Of a stretch of 64,000 nt of DNA, positions 58,986 through 64,000 are shown piece by piece; the stretch's first letter is position 1; the number at the start of each line of letters is the position of its first letter. The position numbers and the translations under genes were made by a program. The DNA comes from an uncultured Lysobacteraceae bacterium (GTDB lineage Bacteria; Pseudomonadota; Gammaproteobacteria; Xanthomonadales; Xanthomonadaceae): positions 133,976-197,975 of the forward strand of contig CALCNV010000140.1 of the NCBI GenBank assembly GCA_937897645.1, in the 5' to 3' direction. The notes beneath the pieces were generated by a model that made no database searches, was not told the origin of the DNA, and was given only the letters and a program-made list of their open reading frames with translations.

Positions 58986-61210
58986 CACTCGCCTTCAACC
59001 GGTTCCAGACTACGACCATGACCCCATCCCCCGACCAGCCTTTGCACGACCGTGCCGACCACGATGGCGTGCCGCCCACGCAGGTCAGGACCGAGTACAA
59101 GTTCTCGCACGTCACCACACAACGTTATCTGCCGACGCCAGGCAAGGCGCCGGGCTGGCCGTTCGCCGAAATCGGCCACTGGAAGATGGACGTCAACGGC
59201 ACCGCCGCGGACTGGATACGCGAACTGACCGACTGGCGTCGCGAACACCTCACCCGCATCGGCTACGACGATGCCAATTACCGTCGCCCGGAACTGCAAT
59301 GGGCGCAGCGCAACTTCGTGCACGCGCAGATGATGGTCGAGGACCGCTATTTCTACGATCCGGTCCTCGGCAAATACACGGTTGATCGCTACCTGGATGA
59401 CCTGGAGGAGCGTTTCGGTGGCCTCGACAGCGTGCTGCTCTGGTACATCTACCCCAATATCGGCATCGACGCGCGCAACCAGTTCGACCTGGCCCACGAT
59501 CTTCCCGGCGGCATCGAAGGATTGCGCGGCGCGGTGGCCGATTTCCATCGACGCGGGGTGAAAGTGTTCCTGCCCACCATGCCGTGGGACAACGGCACGC
59601 GCGAGCAGGGCGAGCCCGACTGGAACGCGATTGCGCGCCTAGTCAAGGCAACCGGTGCCGACGGCATCAACGGCGACACCTACAACGGCGTGCCGCGCGC
59701 GTTCTTCGATGCCTGCGATGCACTCGGTTGCCCGGTGGTGGTGCAACCCGAGTCCACCATCAGCGCCGAGGAGCACCTGATCTGGAACGTGCAGAGCTGG
59801 GGCAAGAAAGTACCGACGGACGTGATTCCCTCGGTCGCCAAGTTCAAGTGGCTGGAACCGCGCCACATGATCAATTACGAAAACCGCTGGGGCCGCGACC
59901 GTAGCAACGACCTGCAGTACATTTTCTTCAATGGCGTGGGTTACAACGCCTGGGAAAACATCTGGGGCATCTGGAACCAGTTCACCCCGCGCGATGCCGC
60001 CGTCCTGCGCCGCATCGCCACGGTCGAGCGCAAGTTCGCGCCGCTGATGGTCAGCCTGGACTGGCAGCCGTATGCGGCCACGCTGCAGGCCGGCGTGTTC
60101 GCCAGTCGTTTCCCGGGGCAGGGCATGACCCTGTGGAATCTGGTCAACCGCAATGAATACGACGTGGAAGGCGAGCAGATCTCCGTTGCCCATGCTGAAG
60201 GCACACGCTATTACGACGCCTGGAATGGCGTGGCGCTGAAACCGCGCCTCGTGGAAGGTCGTGCCGTGCTCACCATGGCGCTGGAGGGCAGGGGCTACGG
60301 CGCGCTGCTCGCGCTGGAAGACGGCACGCTGGATCCGGACCTCGACGCTTTCCTGGAACTGATGAAAGGCTTCGCCAGGACGCCCTTGAATTCACTTTCC
60401 ACCCAGTGGAAGTCGATTCCACAACGCATCGTGGAGATTCCTAAGACCGAGCCGATGGCCGAACCACCGGAAGGGATGGTCACGATCCCCTCGGGGGAGT
60501 TTGATTTCGTCGTCGGCGGCATCGAAGTGGAAGGACAGACCTGGGAAGGCGTCGACGTCCAGTATCCGTGGGAAAACAGCGCCCGGCGCGGTCATCGCAA
60601 GTTGATGCAGATGCGCGCCTTCCACATCGATCGCTATCCGGTGACCAACGCACAGTTCAAACGCTTCCTTGATGGCAGCGGCTACCGGCCACGCGACGCA
60701 CGCAACTTCCTGCGCGACTGGATCGACGGTGCGCCGCCGCAAGGATGGGAAGCGAAACCGGTGACCTGGATCTCCATCGAGGATGCGCGTGCCTACGCGC
60801 AGTGGGCCGGCAAGCGCCTGCCGCACGAATGGGAATGGCAGTATGCGGCGCAGGGCAACGATGGTCGCGCTTATCCGTGGGGCAATGCATGGAATGCCGC
60901 CGCCGTGCCCGCCGTCAATCGCGAGCGCAGGTTGCTGCCGCCAGCCGATGTCGATGCACACCCCGATGGCATCAGTCCGTTCGGAGTGATGGGCATGGTC
61001 GGCAATGTGTGGCAATGGACGGACGAATACAGTGACGACCACACCCGCGCCGCAGTGCTGCGCGGTGGCAGCGCCTACCAGCCGCAGACCTCGCACTGGT
61101 ATTTCCCGCAGGCCTATCGGCTGGACCAGCACGGCAAGTATCTGTTGATGGCGCCATGCAAGGACCGTTCCGGCTGTGTCGGCTTCCGCTGCGTCGTGGA
61201 TGCGGAATGA
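58982..61210 (+). CDS. TIM-barrel-like protein fused to a cysteine-less FGE/SUMF1 fold
   Basis: The 742-residue protein has two parts. Residues about 60-480 resemble a glycosidase barrel: VLLWYIYPNIGID, GVKVFLPTMPWDN, GADGINGDTYNGVPRAFFDAC, VVQPESTIS and GMTLWNLVNRNEYDVEGE, with several acidic candidates for catalysis. Residues about 495-742 are a formylglycine-generating-enzyme fold: MVTIPSGEF, RAFHIDRYPVTNAQFKRFL, WAGKRLPHEWEWQYAA, GNVWQWTDEY and LRGGSAYQ, ending GFRCVV. The catalytic Cys pair that follows the GGSW in true FGE is absent. No signal peptide is seen. A GTG start overlaps the kinase stop; ATG 59018 is an alternative. Confidence 0.75.
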   Translation: MTLAFNRFQTTTMTPSPDQPLHDRADHDGVPPTQVRTEYKFSHVTTQRYLPTPGKAPGWPFAEIGHWKMDVNGTAADWIRELTDWRREHLTRIGYDDANYRRPELQWAQRNFVHAQMMVEDRYFYDPVLGKYTVDRYLDDLEERFGGLDSVLLWYIYPNIGIDARNQFDLAHDLPGGIEGLRGAVADFHRRGVKVFLPTMPWDNGTREQGEPDWNAIARLVKATGADGINGDTYNGVPRAFFDACDALGCPVVVQPESTISAEEHLIWNVQSWGKKVPTDVIPSVAKFKWLEPRHMINYENRWGRDRSNDLQYIFFNGVGYNAWENIWGIWNQFTPRDAAVLRRIATVERKFAPLMVSLDWQPYAATLQAGVFASRFPGQGMTLWNLVNRNEYDVEGEQISVAHAEGTRYYDAWNGVALKPRLVEGRAVLTMALEGRGYGALLALEDGTLDPDLDAFLELMKGFARTPLNSLSTQWKSIPQRIVEIPKTEPMAEPPEGMVTIPSGEFDFVVGGIEVEGQTWEGVDVQYPWENSARRGHRKLMQMRAFHIDRYPVTNAQFKRFLDGSGYRPRDARNFLRDWIDGAPPQGWEAKPVTWISIEDARAYAQWAGKRLPHEWEWQYAAQGNDGRAYPWGNAWNAAAVPAVNRERRLLPPADVDAHPDGISPFGVMGMVGNVWQWTDEYSDDHTRAAVLRGGSAYQPQTSHWYFPQAYRLDQHGKYLLMAPCKDRSGCVGFRCVVDAE

Positions 61211-63084
61211 AGCCTGTAACAGACAACCCGATGGCATCGCAGGTGCGGGTGAAGCTGGGCGGTTTGCTCGGCGAGGCGCTGGCCGCGAACCAGTCCGGTC
61301 GCCTGTCGCATTTCATCGTGGATGAAACCAGCCCCGCCATCGAGATATTCGACCCCGCGCGCAGGGCGCACAACGATGCAGGCGACTGGTACGGCGAACA
61401 CGCGGGCAAGTGGCTGTACGCCACGGCCAAGTCCGCCGCCCGCAATCCCGATCCAGTAGTGGTCGCCAATCTGCTGCGCGTGGCGGACTACCTCGTAAGC
61501 GTGCAGGAAGCGGATGGCTACCTCGGCACCTACGCGCCCGATCACCGCTTCATGCATAAGCAGCCACCCAAGCCCGGCACCTGGGACGGCGCGCCCAGCG
61601 TGCGCACCTGGGACATCTGGACGCACAGCTACCTGATCCTCGGCTTGCTGGAAGTCAACCGGCATTTCCCTAAACCCGAGTACCTGCACGCGGCATGCAG
61701 GATCGGCGACCTGTGCTGGCAGGTGCTCAGCGAAGGCGGCATCGACATCACCGAACTCGGCAACCACCACGGCATGTCGGCCACCGTGCTGATGGATCCG
61801 GCGGTGGAGCTCTACTTCGCCACCGACACGCCGCGCTACCTCGCACTCGCGGAACTCGTGCTGCAGCAAGCCGATGCAAATCCCGATCTTGCGCTGCTCA
61901 CGCGCGCACTATCTGGGGCGGACGCGTCCGAAATCGCCACCGGCAAGGCCTACCAGCTGGCATGGAACCTGGTCGGACTTGCGAAACTGCACAAGGCCAC
62001 CGGCATCGCGAGCTACCGTGATGCCGTCGACCGTGTGTGGGCAAGCATCCGCACACATCACCTCACCCTGGGCGGCGGGCCATGGGGTGGTGTTGCACAC
62101 CGTTCACGCGAAGTTTTCAACCCCGCGGGCGTGTTCAGTCCGCACGGGTACGTGGAAACCTGTTCCGTGCTCGCCTGGATACAGCTCAACCGCGAGTTGC
62201 TGGCCATCATCGGTGATGCACGTTACGCCGAGGAAATCGAACGCACGGCCTACAACGACCTGCTGGGCGCAATGGCGCCCAATGGCGAAGACTGGTGCTA
62301 CTACTCCTTCCCCAATGGCCGCCGCGTCCACACCACCTATTGGCGCTGCTGCAAATCCAGCGGTGCCATGGCGATCGAAGAGTTGCCGGCGATTGCGTAC
62401 ACGCAATCCGCGGAGGGCAATGTTTCGGTCAACCTGCTAGGGCCCGGAGCTGCGGAGTTCATTTCTCCAGCCGCAGGCCGCCTTCGCATGCAGCAGGACA
62501 CGGCCTATCCGTTCGATGGCCGGATCAGGTTGCAGGTAACCCCCGAACGCAGTGCGCGCTTCGCAGTCTCGATTCGAATACCGCAATGGGCTGAGGGTGC
62601 GACCCTGCAAGTGAATGGCATGTCTCACGCCGCGACGATTGTTGCGGGCAGCTACGCCATCATCGAACGCGAGTGGACTTCGGGTAATGAAATCATGCTC
62701 GACCTGCCGATGGTGCCCATCGCACATGGCCAGGTGCAGCAGAACACCCAGGAATCATTCGCGCCGGACGGCTCGCCGGTGCGCCAGCAGGTCATGCATT
62801 ACGAATACGTCGCGGTCACGCGCGGCCCGCTGGTGTACGCCAGTGACCTGGTCGATGGCTACAAGACCGGCGAGACCCTGCGCCTGTCCGATGCGCCGCC
62901 CGAGCAATGGCTGCGGATGGCGCAAGCGGACGATACGCAAGGACCCGCGATCCAGTTGTGCAGCCTCGGCCGCACTCCGCTCACCTTGGTGCCGTATTAC
63001 CGCGCTGGCGGTCGGATTGACGGCGCTTGGCGGTTGACCTGGATGTCGCTGGCGCCTGCTGGTTTCAATGGCCGGGTCGAATAA
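61207..63084 (+). CDS. Glycoside hydrolase family 127 (beta-L-arabinofuranosidase-like)
   Basis: The 625-residue protein of the DUF1680 family probably removes L-arabinofuranose units. The unusual zinc-cysteine active site of GH127 is kept: GYVETCSVLAW supplies Glu317 and Cys319, and WRCCKSSG supplies Cys381 and Cys382, matching Glu338, Cys340, Cys417 and Cys418 of HypBA1. The (alpha/alpha)6 core is seen in AGKWLYATAKSAARN, VQEADGYLGTY and WDIWTHSYLILGLLEV. There is no signal peptide, so it acts in the cytoplasm on imported oligosaccharides. It overlaps the preceding fusion gene by four bases and ends the operon. Confidence 0.92.
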   Translation: MKPVTDNPMASQVRVKLGGLLGEALAANQSGRLSHFIVDETSPAIEIFDPARRAHNDAGDWYGEHAGKWLYATAKSAARNPDPVVVANLLRVADYLVSVQEADGYLGTYAPDHRFMHKQPPKPGTWDGAPSVRTWDIWTHSYLILGLLEVNRHFPKPEYLHAACRIGDLCWQVLSEGGIDITELGNHHGMSATVLMDPAVELYFATDTPRYLALAELVLQQADANPDLALLTRALSGADASEIATGKAYQLAWNLVGLAKLHKATGIASYRDAVDRVWASIRTHHLTLGGGPWGGVAHRSREVFNPAGVFSPHGYVETCSVLAWIQLNRELLAIIGDARYAEEIERTAYNDLLGAMAPNGEDWCYYSFPNGRRVHTTYWRCCKSSGAMAIEELPAIAYTQSAEGNVSVNLLGPGAAEFISPAAGRLRMQQDTAYPFDGRIRLQVTPERSARFAVSIRIPQWAEGATLQVNGMSHAATIVAGSYAIIEREWTSGNEIMLDLPMVPIAHGQVQQNTQESFAPDGSPVRQQVMHYEYVAVTRGPLVYASDLVDGYKTGETLRLSDAPPEQWLRMAQADDTQGPAIQLCSLGRTPLTLVPYYRAGGRIDGAWRLTWMSLAPAGFNGRVE

Positions 63085-63119
63085 ACATGGATCACGCATT
63101 TGTTCGCGAGCCTGCTCAT

Positions 63120-63358
63120 TGCTCCCCCTCTCCCCTTGTGGGAGAGGGGGGCCGAAGAGCCTGCCCCCGCGTGCTTGAGTCGGGGGCCGGGAGAGGGGTG
63201 TCGGCGCCCGCTTCGTGTCAGCCGTCAAGTTGCGTCGAGTGTTGCGACTCCTGTCAGAAAACCACACTCGAGATATCCAATGCCTGTGGAAGCGTGCTGG
63301 CTCCGGCCTTCCCCTCTCCCGCCTTCGGCACCCTCTCCCACAAGGGGAGAGGGGCTAG
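63120..63358. repeat. Long GC-rich inverted repeat, CCCTCTCCC family
   Basis: CCCTCTCCCCTTGTGGGAGA (63127) is repeated in reverse complement near 63330 (CTCTCCCACAAGGGGAGAGG). Further copies GGGAGAGGGG (63190) and CCCCTCTCCCGCC (63311) lie inside. Both ends are themselves hairpins, so it can end transcripts or spread as a REP-type unit. The rest of the 430 bases between the GH127 and CoA-transferase genes shows no gene. Confidence 0.7.
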
Positions 63359-63516
63359 CCCGCGAGCAAGCGTGGCTGCGACTTGCTTGCTGAAGCAAAT
63401 TAGCCATCAAGCAAGAAATTGTGCCGTCAGAACATATCCGGCGATCCTGTTAAAGCGGGCGACCATGAAGCAGACTTTCGGCCGACGTGGTTGGTGAGGT
63501 AAGGGAGACGGACCTG

Positions 63517-64000
63517 ATGGCGACTACATCCGCTTTTACGTTTGCAGGACGCACCGGTGCCGCCGGCCCGCTGAGTGGCGTGCGCGTGCTCGACCTCAGC
63601 GCGTACATTGCAGGTCCGTACGGTTGCACCTTGCTCGCCGACCAGGGCGCGGACGTGCTCAAGATCGAGCCGCCGGACGGCGACAACCTGCGCAAGTACC
63701 CGTCCACCCTGCAGGCGGAAAGCCGTGCCTTCATCGGCGTCAACCGCAGCAAGCTGGGCATGACCCTGGACCTGAAAAAGCCGCAGGGTCTCGCCACGCT
63801 GCTGAAGCTGGTGCGCGAGGCCGACGTGCTGGTGCACAACTTCCGACCCAGCGTGCCCAAGCGCCTGGGCATCGACCACGACCAGTTGAACCTGGTCAAT
63901 CCGCGCCTGATCTATTGCGCGGTGACCGGCTATGGCGAAACCGGGCCGATGAAGGACAAGGCCGGCTACGACCAGGTGCTGCAGACCATGACCGGCATGT
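63517..64000 (+). CDS. CaiB/BaiF family III CoA-transferase, 3'-truncated by window edge
   Basis: The first 161 residues are present: GPLSGVRVLDLSAYIAGPYGCTLLADQGADVLKIEPPDGDNLRKYP, FIGVNRSKLGMTLDLKKPQGLATLLKLVREADVLVHNFRP and LIYCAVTGYGETGP. These are the N-terminal signatures of family III CoA-transferases, which move CoA between carboxylic acids. AAGGGAGACGG precedes the ATG. The catalytic Asp normally lies after the point where the window ends. It might supply CoA esters for the CitE-like lyase at 49.7 kb, but the distance makes this only a possibility. Confidence 0.9.
   Translation, partial: MATTSAFTFAGRTGAAGPLSGVRVLDLSAYIAGPYGCTLLADQGADVLKIEPPDGDNLRKYPSTLQAESRAFIGVNRSKLGMTLDLKKPQGLATLLKLVREADVLVHNFRPSVPKRLGIDHDQLNLVNPRLIYCAVTGYGETGPMKDKAGYDQVLQTMTGM

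Noticed and set aside
58982..61210. Sulfatase-activating (formylglycine-generating) enzyme
   Set aside because: The Cys pair needed for catalysis is absent after GGS, and no sulfatase gene is present in the window.

Overview
The window is high-GC bacterial DNA from a gammaproteobacterium, most likely family Xanthomonadaceae (Xanthomonas, Stenotrophomonas, Pseudoxanthomonas or Lysobacter relatives). The grounds are a single-ring type GroEL with a GGM-rich tail, a LytS/LytTR pair, large TonB-dependent receptors placed beside polysaccharide-degradation genes, and many REP-like palindromes of the GTAGGAGCGAC and TAGAGCCGAGC kinds at gene ends. The genus is not decided. No rRNA, tRNA, CRISPR array, transposase or phage gene was seen.

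Layout. 1-31.1 kb is mostly housekeeping and scattered accessory genes: the 3' part of groL, a Fic protein, a lipoprotein hydrolase, a DAHP synthase behind what looks like an aromatic-amino-acid attenuator, a GGDEF-EAL protein, an AsmA-like protein, short 6-phosphogluconate dehydrogenase, an LpxR-type deacylase, an ArsR/methyltransferase unit divergent from a DCC thiol protein, LytS/LytTR, a Gfo/Idh oxidoreductase, a carboxylesterase-phospholipase D pair, a lytic transglycosylase and several small envelope proteins.

31.1-49.6 kb is a pectin/polygalacturonate utilisation locus. On the minus strand, a tightly overlapping six-gene unit runs FAH/MhpD-like protein, TRAP transporter P-Q-M, PL10 pectate lyase, GH43. 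It is followed by a LacI-family regulator, kduI, kduD and a rhamnogalacturonan acetylesterase fused to a cupin. On the plus strand lie a PL1 pectate lyase, a type-B carboxylesterase and kdgK; a 977-residue TonB receptor faces kdgK. Three intergenic sites share the core CCGGTGTCATTT or CGGTGTCATTT and are probably operators of the local LacI regulator. Together the genes give outer-membrane uptake, periplasmic depolymerisation and deacetylation, inner-membrane import of (unsaturated) uronates, and KduI-KduD-KdgK conversion to KDPG. The KDPG aldolase is not in the window.

49.6-54.0 kb carries a CitE-like lyase translationally coupled to a sodium:solute symporter with a large non-membrane N-terminal domain, and a LysR regulator. 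54.4-63.1 kb looks like a second glycan locus: a TonB receptor followed by four genes joined by 4-nt overlaps (class C beta-lactamase-like esterase, ribokinase-family kinase, a TIM-barrel-like/FGE-like fusion that lacks the FGE catalytic cysteines, and a GH127 beta-L-arabinofuranosidase with its Glu/Cys zinc site intact). This second operon is the least explained system here. The window ends inside a CaiB/BaiF CoA-transferase gene.
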